DNA of 64,000 nucleotides from Streptomyces asoensis (GCF_013085465.1 NZ_CP049838.1:930001-994000), one strand, 5' to 3'. Positions 16,866 to 25,125 are shown, numbered from the stretch's first letter. The notes: generated by a model not told the origin, from the letters alone. Numbers and translations are program-made.

Positions 16866-18187
16866 CACCGCACCCCCAGGGCGGCCGCCGCCATCACGCC
16901 GGAACGGCAGCCGTCCTCGTGGAACCCCCAGCCGTGGTAGGCGCCCGCGAACGCGGTGACGGTGGTGTCCAGACCGGGCAGGGCCCGCTGGGCGGCGACC
17001 GACTCCGGGGTGTAGACGGGGTGTTCGTAGGCCATGCGGGCGAGGATCCGGCCGGGGTCGACACGGTCCTCGCCGCCGAGGGTGACCACGTACGGCTCGG
17101 CCGCGTCGAGCCGCTGGAGCCGGTTCATGTCGTAGCTGACCCGGACGTGGTCGGCGCCCGCGGCGCAGGACGGCATCAGGTAGTTCCAGGAGGCCCGGGC
17201 GCGACGGGCGCGCGGGAGGACCGCGGTGTCGGTGTGCAGGAGGGTGACGTTGCGCGCGTAGCGGAACGCCCCGAGCACCTCCTTCTCCCGCGGGGTGGCG
17301 TCGGCGAGCATCCGCAGCGCCTGGTCGGGGTGGACGGCGATCACCACGGCGTCGTAGGCCTCGGTCACGCCGTCGTCGGTGGTGATCTCGGCGCCGTCCG
17401 GGGTGCGCCGCACGGCCCGTACGGGGGTACCGGTGCGGACGGCGTCCAGGCGCTCGGCGACCCGCTCGACGTATGCGCGCGAGCCGCCGGTCACCGTGCG
17501 CCACACCGGGGAGCCGCCGATCGCGAGCATCCCGTGGTGCTCCAGGAACCGGAACAGGTAGGCGACCGGGTAGCGCTGGGCGGTGGCGGCGTCGCAGGAC
17601 CAGACGGCCGCGACGACCGGCGTCATGAAGTGCGCGCGGAAATAGGCGGAGAAGCCCTCGCGGTCGAGGAACTCCCCCAGGGTGAAGGTGTCCTCGGCTC
17701 CGTGGGCCAGCAGCCGGCGGGCCGCGCGGTGGAAGGCGGGGACCTCGGCGAGCATGCGCAGATAGGGAAGGCGCACGGCGTTGCGCGGCCGGGCCAGGAG
17801 GCCGGCCGGGCCGCGGGCTCCGGTGTACTCGAGCCCGCAGCCGTCGCACCGTACGGACATGCTCATCTCCGACTCCTGGGTGGAGACGCCGAGATCGTCG
17901 AAGAGCCGCAGCAGGTGGGGGTAGGTACGGCGGTTGTGCACGATGAACCCGGAGTCGACGCGGTGGACCCGGCCGTCGGGTGCGGTGAGGGCGTGGGTGT
18001 GGGCGTGTCCGCCGAGCCGGTCGTCGGCCTCGTAGAGCGTGACCCGGCGGTTTCCGCGACGCAGCACATGCGCGGCGGTCAGCCCGGCCACCCCGCTGCC
18101 CACGACCGCCGTCCGCCGTCGCCCGTCGGACCCTGCTCCGGGTCCCCCGCGCGGCTCGTCGCCGGTCGCCGCTGTCGTCCAGTCCAT
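16862..18187 (-). CDS. FAD-dependent amine-oxidase-like oxidoreductase
   Basis: A 441-residue flavoprotein. The dinucleotide-binding motif AVVGSGVAGLTAAHVL (residues about 26-41) is followed by VTLYEADDRLGGHAHT and GFIVHNRRTYPHLL. The C-terminal FAD motif includes FAGAYHGWGFHEDGCRSG. It resembles Rv0449c and the amine-oxidase-like proteins next to CFA/DUF1365 genes in singlet-oxygen regulons of proteobacteria. As the first gene of the coupled operon, with a GGGAGG site before its ATG, it probably carries the operon promoter upstream, in the 235 bases shared with the divergent SPW gene. Confidence 0.88.
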   Translation of the reverse strand: MDWTTAATGDEPRGGPGAGSDGRRRTAVVGSGVAGLTAAHVLRRGNRRVTLYEADDRLGGHAHTHALTAPDGRVHRVDSGFIVHNRRTYPHLLRLFDDLGVSTQESEMSMSVRCDGCGLEYTGARGPAGLLARPRNAVRLPYLRMLAEVPAFHRAARRLLAHGAEDTFTLGEFLDREGFSAYFRAHFMTPVVAAVWSCDAATAQRYPVAYLFRFLEHHGMLAIGGSPVWRTVTGGSRAYVERVAERLDAVRTGTPVRAVRRTPDGAEITTDDGVTEAYDAVVIAVHPDQALRMLADATPREKEVLGAFRYARNVTLLHTDTAVLPRARRARASWNYLMPSCAAGADHVRVSYDMNRLQRLDAAEPYVVTLGGEDRVDPGRILARMAYEHPVYTPESVAAQRALPGLDTTVTAFAGAYHGWGFHEDGCRSGVMAAAALGVRW

Positions 18188-18422
18188 CGTCCGCTCCTCC
18201 CGGCCGGCCCCGGTCCGGGGCCGTCGCGAGTAATCCGAGGCCGCGGCGGAAGCGGATTGGCGCGAGGCTGGGATTCTTTACCGGAGGGACGAATATCCGG
18301 ATAGCGGAACAGTGCGTGCGACCTCTACACATAAAGAATAAATAAGAGCAGAATGGACAGGCGCGGCACTTACCGCACACCGCTCCGAAGCGGTCGGGCC
18401 TGAGAGTCAAAGGAGACGAATC

Positions 18423-18863
18423 ATGGCCAACGTCTCGCCCACCAGAGGTGACATGTCGACGCACCCCGATGTTCCCGAGATGCAGGCGCGGTACGCCCGC
18501 ATGCTCGGTGGTCGTGATGTGGCGCTCGTGGACGGACCGGTGTTCCTGCTCGGTCTGTACTGCGCCGTGTCCCCGTGGATCCTCCACTACACCGCAAGCC
18601 AGCCCGCGCTCATGACCCACAACCTGATCGTCGGGATCGCGATCGGCCTGCTGGCCCTCGGCTTCACCGCGGCTCCCGCGCGGATGTACGGCCTGAGCTG
18701 GGCCATGTGCGCGCTGGGCATCTGGATGATCATCGCGCCGTGGGTCGTCGGCGACAGCCCGGACGCCGGTGTCGCGGTCAACAACATCATCATCGGCGCC
18801 CTGGCCCTGATCCTGGGGCTGATGTGCACCGCCACGGCGGCGAAGAGCACCCCGCAGCCGTAG
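18423..18863 (+). CDS. SPW-repeat membrane protein
   Basis: A 146-residue protein with four hydrophobic spans arranged as two repeats. Each repeat includes a PW signature in a helix: YCAVSPWILHYTA near residue 50 and WMIIAPWVVGDSPDA near residue 105. This is the SPW repeat family of small actinobacterial membrane proteins of unknown function. A GGAG site precedes the ATG. It shares its upstream region with the divergent SigK-linked operon, so it may be co-regulated. Confidence 0.88.
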   Translation: MANVSPTRGDMSTHPDVPEMQARYARMLGGRDVALVDGPVFLLGLYCAVSPWILHYTASQPALMTHNLIVGIAIGLLALGFTAAPARMYGLSWAMCALGIWMIIAPWVVGDSPDAGVAVNNIIIGALALILGLMCTATAAKSTPQP

Positions 18864-18887
18864 AGACCCTGTCGCACCCCGGACGAC

Positions 18888-18923
18888 GGCCGGGCCGATC
18901 CGCGCATGCGGACCGGCCCGGCC
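18888..18923 (+). terminator. Strong hairpin terminator after the SPW gene
   Basis: A 16-base arm, GGCCGGGCCGATCCGC, pairs with GCGGACCGGCCCGGCC (one mismatch) across a GCAT loop, 25 bases after the SPW stop and 61 bases before the convergent ArsR stop. It may serve both genes. Confidence 0.7.
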
Positions 18924-18984
18924 CTCGTACCGCGTGTCGCCCGGTGACCTCTCGCGGGCCCCTCGGGCTCGAGATCCTCATGGG

Positions 18985-19302
18985 TCACGGTGAGCCGGAC
19001 GAGGGCGGCGTGCGGCCGGATTCGGAGGGCGCGCGCAGCCGCGGGCGCTCGAACTTGTCGATCCACCGTTCCTGGATCTCGTGGAGCGGGACCGGATCGA
19101 GGTAGTGCAGCTTCTCCCTCCCCCGCCGCATCGTCGTGACCAGGTGGGCGGCCTCCAGGACGGCCAGGTGCTGGGTCACCGACTGGCGCGCCATGTCGAT
19201 GTGCGCGCACAACTCGCCCAGCGTCTGGCCGTTGCGCTCGTGCAGCCGGTCGAGAAGCCGTCTGCGCGTGTCGTCGGCCAGCGCCTTGAAGACCTTGTCC
19301 AT
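18985..19302 (-). CDS. ArsR/SmtB-family transcriptional regulator
   Basis: A 105-residue winged-helix regulator starting MDKVFKALADDTRRRLLDRL, the usual ArsR N-terminus, with recognition helix MARQSVTQHLAVLEAAHLV and wing RRGREKLHYLDPVPLHEI. No Cys metal site (ELCVCDL type) is present: the segment reads ELCAHIDMARQS. It therefore resembles the non-metal subgroup that controls SRPBCC or stress genes. A GTG at 19338 would add 12 residues. A palindrome lies upstream. Confidence 0.88.
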   Translation of the reverse strand: MDKVFKALADDTRRRLLDRLHERNGQTLGELCAHIDMARQSVTQHLAVLEAAHLVTTMRRGREKLHYLDPVPLHEIQERWIDKFERPRLRAPSESGRTPPSSGSP

Positions 19303-19351
19303 GCCCGGGTCCGCCCCCGGACCTGCTCCCGATCGCACATTTTCACGTTAG

Positions 19352-19367
19352 GCAGGCAATTACCTGC
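19352..19367. promoter_or_regulatory. Palindrome between arsR and GNAT genes
   Basis: GCAGGCAATTACCTGC is a 16-base inverted repeat with a single mismatched pair near the centre, 14-50 bases from the two divergent starts. Its size and position fit autoregulation by the ArsR protein. Confidence 0.45.
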
Positions 19368-19402
19368 ATGTCAATCGGACCGCCGCTGGCCAGGATCGAC
19401 CC

Positions 19403-19975
19403 ATGGAGACCAAGGGGAGTTTCGTCGTGCCGCCCGCACCGCTGCGGCTCGAAGGGGTGGGGATCACCCTGCGCGAATGGACCGATGACGATCTCGACGC
19501 CCTGGTGGAGGTGTACGACGACCCCGAGATCGCCCGGTGGACGCCGGTCGTCTCCCCCTTCGACGCCCGGGCGGCCCGCGCCTACCTCGACAAGGCGCGG
19601 ACGAGCCGGGCGGAGGGCCGCACGGCGCAGCTCGCGATCACCACGGACGGCGGGCGCCCCAGGGGCGAGGTGCTGCTGTTCCGCAGCGCGTCGGACGAGC
19701 GGGACGCCGAACTCGCCTACGGGGTGGGCGCCGAGCACCGCGGGCAGGGCCTCGCCGGCCGGGCGGTACGCCTGGTCGCGGAGCTCACACTGCGCGAACT
19801 ACGGCCACGGCGGCTGGTGTTGTGCATCGAACACGGGAACACGGCGAGCGAGGCGGTCGCCCACGCGTGCGGGTTCACGCTCGCCGACGAGGCGCCCGTG
19901 CCCCGGCAGGCCAAGGGCCGCGAAGTCCTGCTGCGCACCTGGTCCCTCCGGCCGGAGGACGCTGACCGGGGGTGA
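19403..19975 (+). CDS. GNAT-family N-acetyltransferase (RimJ/RimL-like)
   Basis: A 190-residue GNAT protein. ITLREWTDDDLDALVEVYDD opens the fold; ELAYGVGAEHRGQGLAGRAVRLV is motif A with the acetyl-CoA pyrophosphate loop (R-G-Q-G-L-A), and CIEHGNTASEAVAHACGF is motif B, typical of the RimJ/RimL subgroup. There is an AAGGGG site about 15 bases into the coding sequence but none clear upstream, so the start at 19403 is the best ATG rather than proven. The substrate is unknown. Confidence 0.85.
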   Translation: METKGSFVVPPAPLRLEGVGITLREWTDDDLDALVEVYDDPEIARWTPVVSPFDARAARAYLDKARTSRAEGRTAQLAITTDGGRPRGEVLLFRSASDERDAELAYGVGAEHRGQGLAGRAVRLVAELTLRELRPRRLVLCIEHGNTASEAVAHACGFTLADEAPVPRQAKGREVLLRTWSLRPEDADRG

Positions 19976-20196
19976 CGGGCATCGACCGGACGGACCGCGC
20001 GGAGGCCCTGCTGATCGGCGGGCGCGCCGGGGTCGGCAGGACGACGGTGGGCTGGGAGGTCTCGGCGCGGGCGCCGGCCGGCACCGTCCGGGTGGCGGCC
20101 GACGGGCGCTCGGTGCCGGACATCGCCGAGGAGGTGCTGGCGGCCGGCGGTTGGGCCGCCCGGCAGGGGCGGCCCAACCGGCCTGACGTCAGGTGA
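19972..20196 (+). pseudogene. Remnant of a P-loop kinase/AAA-type ATPase with internal deletion
   Basis: A 74-codon frame coupled to the GNAT gene by a GTGA overlap. It begins AEALLIGGRAGVGRTTVGWEVSA, a Walker A P-loop of the small Streptomyces AAA/shikimate-kinase-like proteins (about 170-190 residues). It then jumps straight to TVRVAADGRSVPDIAEEVLAAGGWA, which looks like the C-terminal end of the same family. Roughly 100 residues with Walker B and the lid are missing without a frame break. Walker A also has Arg where Lys is required (GRTT). I infer a deletion derivative, unlikely to bind ATP. Confidence 0.6.
20149..20179 (-). terminator. 12-bp perfect hairpin downstream of the secreted protein gene
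   Basis: GGTTGGGCCGCC (20149-20160) pairs perfectly with GGCGGCCCAACC (20168-20179) over a 7-base loop, starting 10 bases after the stop of the minus-strand secreted protein gene. It lies inside the 3' end of the convergent kinase remnant. A second palindrome, CCTGACGTCAGG (20182-20193), covers both stops. Confidence 0.65.
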
Positions 20197-21631
20197 CGTT
20201 GAGCGCGGTGTCGTCGATGACGAACGAGGTCTGGAGCTTGGAGCCTTCGGTGCTGGTGAACTTGAGTGTGACCGTCTGTCCGGCGTACCCGCTCAGGCTG
20301 AAGCTGCGCTGGGTGTATCCGGAGGCCGCGTTGAGGTTGGAGTACGAGGCCAGGGTGCCCAGCACCGTGCCGGAGCTGTTGAGGACCTGGACCTGGAGGG
20401 TGTCGTAGGCGGTGCTGGTGGTCGTCTCCGCGGTGTCGATGTGCAGGTAGAGGCTGAGGGTTGCGGAGCAGCCGGACGGGAGGGTCGCCGACTGGGAGAG
20501 GGTCTCGGTTCCGGCGGTGCCGTTGCCGCCGAGCCAGGCGTAGTAGGAGCCCGTACGGGCGGACTCGCTGGTGGAGTTGGTGATGACGCCGCTGGTGGCG
20601 CTCCAGGTCGTGGCGCCGGACTCGAAGCCGGCGTTGCCGAGCAGCTGGGTGTCGGTGCAGTCGGTGCCGCCGTCGTCGCCGCCCCCGCTGCCGCTCGCGC
20701 CGGAGAGCCACTCGGTGGCGTTCAGGGCGAGGGCGGCATTGGTGGCGCCGGTGTCGTTCCAGCCGTCGTAGAGAGTGTTGCCGGACTGGCCGGTACCGTC
20801 GTCGATGGGTGAGCTGTCGCCCCAGAAGGCGACGCGGCCGCTGCCGAAGGTGCTGGTGGCGAAGAAGGCGCCGGTGTTCCCCGAGTAGCCGCTGCGGTAC
20901 AGCAGGCCCTTGACCGAGGAGTTGTCGGCCGGCTTGAGGGTGGCGGTGGTGCCGGAGGCGATCAGGCTCTTGGTGACGGTGCCGAAGGAGCCGTGCAGGA
21001 CGGGGTCGGTGCTGTCGCTGATCGCGGCCGGGTAGCCGGAGCTGATGGAGAGGGAGTCGACGGAGAAGCCGAACGGGTCGGTGGAGTCGACGCTGTTGTT
21101 GGTCATCAGATCGTTGAAGATCTCGACCGCGTCCTCGCCGTCGTTGTTGCGGTCGGCGCCCGTGTGGTCGGAGACCATGAACAGGCCGCCGCCGTTCTTC
21201 ACGAAGTTCATGATCGCCGTCTTCTCGGCGGTGGTGAACAGCGTGTTGGGCTCCGGCAGGACCAGCGTGTCGAAGTTCGACAGGTCGGTGGTGGCCGAGC
21301 CGCCGTAGGTGAGGGCGCTCGTGGCGGTCTTGAGGCTGTAGTCGCCGGTCTTCTGGAGGGCGACGCCCCACGACGACAGCGCGCCGGTCCAGTCCGTCTC
21401 CGAGGACGGGGAGGAGTCCTGGGAGAGCGGGTCGGGCTTGCTGGTCGAGATGATCCAGTCGGCGTTGCCGGCCTCCTCCGCGTGGCCGTCGTCGAACAGG
21501 ATGCGGTGGGGGGTGGCCGCGTGGGCGGGCGTGGCGCTGGTGCTGACCTGAAGGGCGGCTCCGGTGACGAGCAGCCCGAGACCGGCCAGGACGGTGGTGA
21601 CCTTACGGCGGGATCTCTGTGATCCGAGCAT
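20189..21631 (-). CDS. Secreted protein with GATase-like domain and C-terminal beta-sandwich
   Basis: A 480-residue exported protein. A Sec signal peptide ([22 protein letters not shown] cleavage about residue 34) is followed by a domain with [30 protein letters not shown], the pattern of DUF4350/ThuA-type glutamine-amidotransferase folds. A Ser/Gly/Asp linker with GGGDDGG leads to a MAM/CBM-like beta-sandwich ([19 protein letters not shown] and later [20 protein letters not shown]) often appended to secreted hydrolases. A GGAGG site supports the ATG at 21631. It lacks an obvious nucleophile Cys, so enzymatic activity is uncertain and a binding role is possible. Confidence 0.82.
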   Translation of the reverse strand: MLGSQRSRRKVTTVLAGLGLLVTGAALQVSTSATPAHAATPHRILFDDGHAEEAGNADWIISTSKPDPLSQDSSPSSETDWTGALSSWGVALQKTGDYSLKTATSALTYGGSATTDLSNFDTLVLPEPNTLFTTAEKTAIMNFVKNGGGLFMVSDHTGADRNNDGEDAVEIFNDLMTNNSVDSTDPFGFSVDSLSISSGYPAAISDSTDPVLHGSFGTVTKSLIASGTTATLKPADNSSVKGLLYRSGYSGNTGAFFATSTFGSGRVAFWGDSSPIDDGTGQSGNTLYDGWNDTGATNAALALNATEWLSGASGSGGGDDGGTDCTDTQLLGNAGFESGATTWSATSGVITNSTSESARTGSYYAWLGGNGTAGTETLSQSATLPSGCSATLSLYLHIDTAETTTSTAYDTLQVQVLNSSGTVLGTLASYSNLNAASGYTQRSFSLSGYAGQTVTLKFTSTEGSKLQTSFVIDDTALNVT

Positions 21632-21682
21632 CCGGCGAACCTCCGTGGGATGGGGGGACACGAGGCGGGTGCGGGCGCCAAA

Positions 21683-21698
21683 ATCTGCGCGCGTAGAT
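21683..21698. promoter_or_regulatory. Near-perfect palindrome upstream of the secreted protein gene
   Basis: ATCTGCGCGCGTAGAT is symmetric except for one base pair and lies 52 bases before the secreted protein start, in the 275-base divergent region. No regulator gene is adjacent, so the binding protein is unknown. Confidence 0.35.
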
Positions 21699-21906
21699 AC
21701 CGCATTCGAGGGTTCTACCCGCGTGGAACGATTGAAAGGTACATGGCATGACTGAGCGATGAACATCAAACGCGGGCAATAACGCGAGCGAAAACGTCAA
21801 CACCCGGCAGCACCCCGGGCGGACGGCCCAAGCGGAACGGACTGTCCCGCCCTCCGGCGGGCACAAGCACTGCAAAGTGGCCTCGCGGAGAAGCGGAGGG
21901 GCGGAG

Positions 21907-22170
21907 ATGGAGATCGACGGCATCATCAGTGCCATCTTCATCGGCATCATCATCGGCGTACTGGGGCGGCTCGTCGTCCCGGGCCGCCAGCGCATCGGCG
22001 TGCTGTGGACGATCGCCGTGGGCATCGTCGCCGCACTCATCGGATCGGTGCTCGCCGCGGCGTTCGGCGTGGACGACACCAAGGGCGTCGACTGGATCGA
22101 GTGGCTCATCCAGATCGGCCTGGCCGCGTTCGGCGTCGCCGCGCTGGACCGGGCGAAGGCGCGACGCTGA
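21907..22170 (+). CDS. GlsB/YeaQ/YmgE-family stress membrane protein
   Basis: An 87-residue hydrophobic protein with three membrane spans: MEIDGIISAIFIGIIIGVLGR, then LWTIAVGIVAALIGSVLAAAFG and IEWLIQIGLAAFGVAALD. The GRLVVPGRQ loop after helix 1 is the family hallmark (transglycosylase-associated protein family). A GGAGG site lies just upstream of the ATG at 21907. Members are often stress-induced; the function is unknown. Confidence 0.88.
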   Translation: MEIDGIISAIFIGIIIGVLGRLVVPGRQRIGVLWTIAVGIVAALIGSVLAAAFGVDDTKGVDWIEWLIQIGLAAFGVAALDRAKARR

Positions 22171-22279
22171 CGAGGGGCGGGCGTACGACACTCCGAGCCG
22201 AACGGCCGTCACCCGCGGACAGGTCGGCAAGCGTCGGACCAGGAGCGTCGCACCCCGCCCGGGCGTCGACCCTGCCGCG

Positions 22280-23056
22280 CTACCGCGTGTACACGTACGG
22301 CGTCGTGGTGCTCAGCGGCGCGAAGCCCAGGCGTTCGAGGATGGGGCGGCTCTGGTCGGAGGCGTCGACCTGGAGGTAGCGGTAGCCGCGGTCGGCGGCG
22401 ATGCGGGCGCGGTGGGCGATCAGGGCGCGGTAGACACCTCGGCCGCGCCAGCCCTCGACGGTGCCGCCGCCCCACAGGCCCGCGAACCTCGCTCCCGGGA
22501 TGAGTTCCATCCGCGCCGAGCTCACCGGCACGTCCCCGGCCATCGCGAGAACGGCCACGATCGCGTCCGGGTCGGCGGCGAGACGGGCGTGCAGGAGGTC
22601 CCGCAGCCAGGAGCCGTCGTGGCCGAACGCCCTTTCGTTCGCCTCGACCATGAGCTCGACACCCGCCCGGTCCGTGACGGGGACGATACGGACGCCCTCG
22701 GGCGGTTCGGCGGCGACCAGCTGGTCGGCGGTCTCGCCGATCATCAGGGTCTCCTCCGCATCGGCGGTGAACCCGGCCGCCGTGAGCCGCTGCCCGAGGT
22801 CGGCCGGACGGTCGTGCCCGTGCAGCTTCCACTCGAACTCGTGGCCGATCCCGGTGAAGTAGGCGACCTGTTCCGCGATCACCGCGTCGGCGTCGGCGGC
22901 GCCCAGGTCCGACCAGAGCACCCCGCTCCAGCCGCCCTCGCCGCCGACATGGCGGACCACGCCCCCGGTCCGTTCGACGCGCGCGTCGGAGCTCTCGGGG
23001 CGCGCGCCTTCGCGCATGTCCCGGTCGTACAGGGCGAGTACCGCGGCATGATCCAT
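22280..23056 (-). CDS. GNAT-family N-acetyltransferase
   Basis: A 258-residue two-part protein. The first half is a degenerate GNAT-like region (DLGAADADAVIAEQVAYFTG). The second half is a clear acetyltransferase domain: VRIVPVTDRAGVELMVEANE, GLWGGGTVEGWRGRGVYRALI as the acetyl-CoA motif A, and GYRYLQVDASDQSRPILERLGF as motif B. This size and tandem layout are common among Streptomyces GNATs. The substrate is unknown. The MerR gene lies 40 bases upstream on the same strand, so the two may be cotranscribed. Confidence 0.85.
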   Translation of the reverse strand: MDHAAVLALYDRDMREGARPESSDARVERTGGVVRHVGGEGGWSGVLWSDLGAADADAVIAEQVAYFTGIGHEFEWKLHGHDRPADLGQRLTAAGFTADAEETLMIGETADQLVAAEPPEGVRIVPVTDRAGVELMVEANERAFGHDGSWLRDLLHARLAADPDAIVAVLAMAGDVPVSSARMELIPGARFAGLWGGGTVEGWRGRGVYRALIAHRARIAADRGYRYLQVDASDQSRPILERLGFAPLSTTTPYVYTR

Positions 23057-23096
23057 GCGCCCACTCCAGCACCCCCGCCCGGCCGCGACAACGGAA

Positions 23097-23495
23097 TTAC
23101 CGGTGCCGGGACGAGCCGGGCGTCGCCACGCCGTCCGGCCGCACCGCCGCCAGGTACGCGCTCAGCCGGTCGCGGTTGCGGGCCAGACAGTCGATCCGGG
23201 CCTGGATGCGGTCGATGTGCCCCTCGAGGAGGGCGGCGGTCTCCGGGGTGAGGTGCTCCGCGGGCAGGACGATCTCGTCGGGGCCGGACAGATACGGCAG
23301 GATCGCACGGATCATCTCGGTGGTGAGGCCGGAGTCGAGCAGCCCGCGGATCTGCTGGACGTCCCGGACGGCCGCCTCCCCGTAGGAGCGGTAGCCGTTC
23401 TCACCGCGGTCGGGGTGCAGCAGGTCCTGCTCCTCGTAGTAGCGCAGCAGCCGGGTGGGGACGCCGGTGCGGCCGGAGAGGTCGCCGATCTTCAT
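23097..23495 (-). CDS. MerR-family transcriptional regulator
   Basis: A 132-residue MerR regulator: MKIGDLSGRTGVPTRLLRYYEEQDLL is the helix-turn-helix and GYRSYGEAAVRDVQQIRGLLDSG the wing and start of the dimerisation helix. The C-terminal part is short with few Cys, so it is not a classical metal sensor; it resembles regulators of drug efflux genes. It is divergent from an MFS gene across 142 bases containing a perfect palindrome. Confidence 0.9.
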   Translation of the reverse strand: MKIGDLSGRTGVPTRLLRYYEEQDLLHPDRGENGYRSYGEAAVRDVQQIRGLLDSGLTTEMIRAILPYLSGPDEIVLPAEHLTPETAALLEGHIDRIQARIDCLARNRDRLSAYLAAVRPDGVATPGSSRHR

Positions 23496-23571
23496 GCCGC
23501 GCTCCGCTCGTCGCTTCCCGTCTTCGCTTTCCGTGCTCGCTCCGCGAGCGGCTCACGGGGCCACGCTTGCC

Positions 23572-23587
23572 TTCACACTGATGTGAA
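23572..23587. promoter_or_regulatory. Perfect palindrome between merR and MFS genes (MerR operator)
   Basis: TTCACA-CTGA-TGTGAA is a perfect 6+6 inverted repeat centred in the divergent promoter region, just downstream of a TTGCCT -35-like hexamer (23567-23572) on the plus strand. MerR proteins bind exactly such repeats between promoter elements of their targets, so the MFS exporter is the probable target. Confidence 0.55.
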
Positions 23588-23637
23588 TGTTCGACCATGG
23601 TCGCATGTCCACCACATCCATGGTCAAGGGCACCGCC

Positions 23638-24804
23638 ATGCCCGCGCCCCTGCCCTGGCCGGGGCTGCTCGCCCTGTCCACGGCCGCCTTCACCGCCGTG
23701 GTCACCGAGTTGCTGCCGGCCGGGCTGCTGCCACGCATGGCACCGGCCCTCGGCGTTCCCGAGGCCCGGGTGGGGTTCCTGGTCACCGGGTACGCGGTGG
23801 CGTCGTTCGTCGCGGCGATCCCGGTGACCGCGCTGCTGCGCGGCCTGCCGCGCCGGCCGGTCCTCGTCGGCACCCTGCTGGGCTTCGCGCTGAGCAACGC
23901 GGTGGTCGCGCTGTCGTCGTCGTACGGCCTCACCTTCACCGCGCGTCTGGTCGCCGGTGTCATGGGCGGCACGCTGTGGGCGATGCTCGCCGGGTACGCG
24001 GCCCGGATGGTGCCGGCCGAGCGACGCGGCCGGGCGATCGCGGTCGTGCTCGCCGGTATCACGCTCGCGCTGTCGCTGGGGGTGCCCGCGGGGACGGCGC
24101 TGGCCGAGGTGGTGGGGTGGCGCGCGGCGTTCGGGCTGCTGTCCGGGCTCGCGGTGCTGCTCGTGGGCTGGGTGCGGTGGCGGGTCCCGGGCTTTCCGGG
24201 CGAGGCACGGGGCGAGCGAGTGCCGCTCGCCCGGGTCGCCCTGCTGCCGGGGCTCCCGGTGATCCTTTCCGTCACCCTGTTCCTGCTGCTGGGCCACCAG
24301 GTGCTGTACACGTACATCGCGCCCTTCGCCGAGCACGCGGGGTTCGGACGTACGGATGTGGTGCTGCTGGTGTTCGGGGCGTCCACGGTCGGCGGGATCT
24401 GGGGGACGGGGCTACTGGTGGACCGGCGTCCGCGGGCCACACTGCTCGGCGCGCTCGCCCTCTGCGCGGCGGTCATGCTCGCCCTCGGCCGGTATGCCGA
24501 CGTGCCCGCCGTGCTGCTGGTCTCCGCCGCCCTGTGGGGAGTGGCCTTCGGCGGGGCGCCGACCCTCATCCAGACGGCACTGGTGAACGCCTCGGGGCCC
24601 GCCGCCTCGGACGTGGCGACCTCGCTCCAGACCACGGTGTACAACGCGGGCATCGCGGGCGGCTCGCTGACCGGAGGTGTGGTCCTGGAGGCGCTGGGTG
24701 CGGGGGCCCTGCCGTGGACGGCGCTGCCGCTGGTCGCGCTGGCCCTGACCGCGGTCGCGCTGGGCCGCCGGCACGCCTTTCCGGTCGCGCGGAGCCGCGC
24801 CTAG
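23638..24804 (+). CDS. MFS transporter (DHA1-type efflux)
   Basis: A 388-residue, 12-span major facilitator. The N-terminus LLALSTAAFTAVVTELLPAGLLP is typical of the arabinose/sugar-efflux AraJ-like DHA1 group. RLVAGVMGGTLWAMLAGYAARMVP is the helix 4-5 motif, followed by RRGRAIAVVLAGITLALSLGVPAGT (motif C-like, antiporter helix 5). The ATG at 23638 has an AAGG site 9 bases upstream; earlier in-frame ATGs at 23587, 23605 and 23620 overlap or abut the operator. It is likely a drug exporter induced through the divergent MerR protein. Confidence 0.88.
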   Translation: MPAPLPWPGLLALSTAAFTAVVTELLPAGLLPRMAPALGVPEARVGFLVTGYAVASFVAAIPVTALLRGLPRRPVLVGTLLGFALSNAVVALSSSYGLTFTARLVAGVMGGTLWAMLAGYAARMVPAERRGRAIAVVLAGITLALSLGVPAGTALAEVVGWRAAFGLLSGLAVLLVGWVRWRVPGFPGEARGERVPLARVALLPGLPVILSVTLFLLLGHQVLYTYIAPFAEHAGFGRTDVVLLVFGASTVGGIWGTGLLVDRRPRATLLGALALCAAVMLALGRYADVPAVLLVSAALWGVAFGGAPTLIQTALVNASGPAASDVATSLQTTVYNAGIAGGSLTGGVVLEALGAGALPWTALPLVALALTAVALGRRHAFPVARSRA

Positions 24805-24849
24805 GCCGGCGGCGAAGCCCGGGTCAACCGTCGAGGAGAGCCGTACGCC

Positions 24850-25125
24850 ATGGTCGAGGCCGCCGAACGGCCGTATCTGCGCCGCTGCGTGGAACTCGCT
24901 GCCGAGACAGTGCGGGCCGGCGACGATCCGTTCGGTTCGGTTCGGTACGGGTGGACGCGGACGGCACGGTGCTCGCCGAGAACCACAACCGGGTGGCCCC
25001 CCGGCCACCGCACCCGGCACCCGGCACCCGACACCCGACACCCCGAGTTCGAGCCGGGCGCGCTGGTCGGCGGCCCGTCTGTCGCCCACGGATGATGCCG
25101 CGTCGACGGTCCACAGGTCCGACCC
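24850..25125 (+). pseudogene. Nucleoside (tRNA adenosine-type) deaminase, frameshifted and truncated
   Basis: The start reads MVEAAERPYLRRCVELAAETVRAGDDPFGS, the N-terminus of a cytidine/deoxycytidylate-deaminase-fold nucleoside deaminase. The frame breaks at three copies of TTCGG (24931-24945). With two copies it continues as VRVDADGTVLAENHNRV. A run of five CACCCGG-like heptamers (25011-25045) then shifts the frame again before TRHPEFE, the HxE catalytic segment. A further shift is needed for RARWSAARL. Similarity fades near 25120, before the PCxxC zinc motif. The gene is therefore dead, apparently broken by tandem-repeat slippage. Confidence 0.75.
25011..25045 (+). repeat. Five tandem heptamers (CACCCGG type)
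   Basis: Units CACCCGG, CACCCGG, CACCCGA, CACCCGA and CACCCCG run head to tail inside the deaminase remnant. They expand a site that in intact genes would read only about one to two units, and they shift the frame. Confidence 0.7.

Noticed and set aside
6256..18187. Carotenoid (crt) biosynthesis cluster expected next to litR/litS
   Set aside because: No CrtE, CrtB, CrtI or CrtY homolog is here; the phytoene-desaturase-like gene at 56893 is 38 kb away and not clearly CrtI.
16104..18620. 838-codon minus-strand frame joining DUF1365 to upstream sequence
   Set aside because: Only the last 253 codons are DUF1365; the rest is an out-of-frame shadow of the FAD oxidoreductase.
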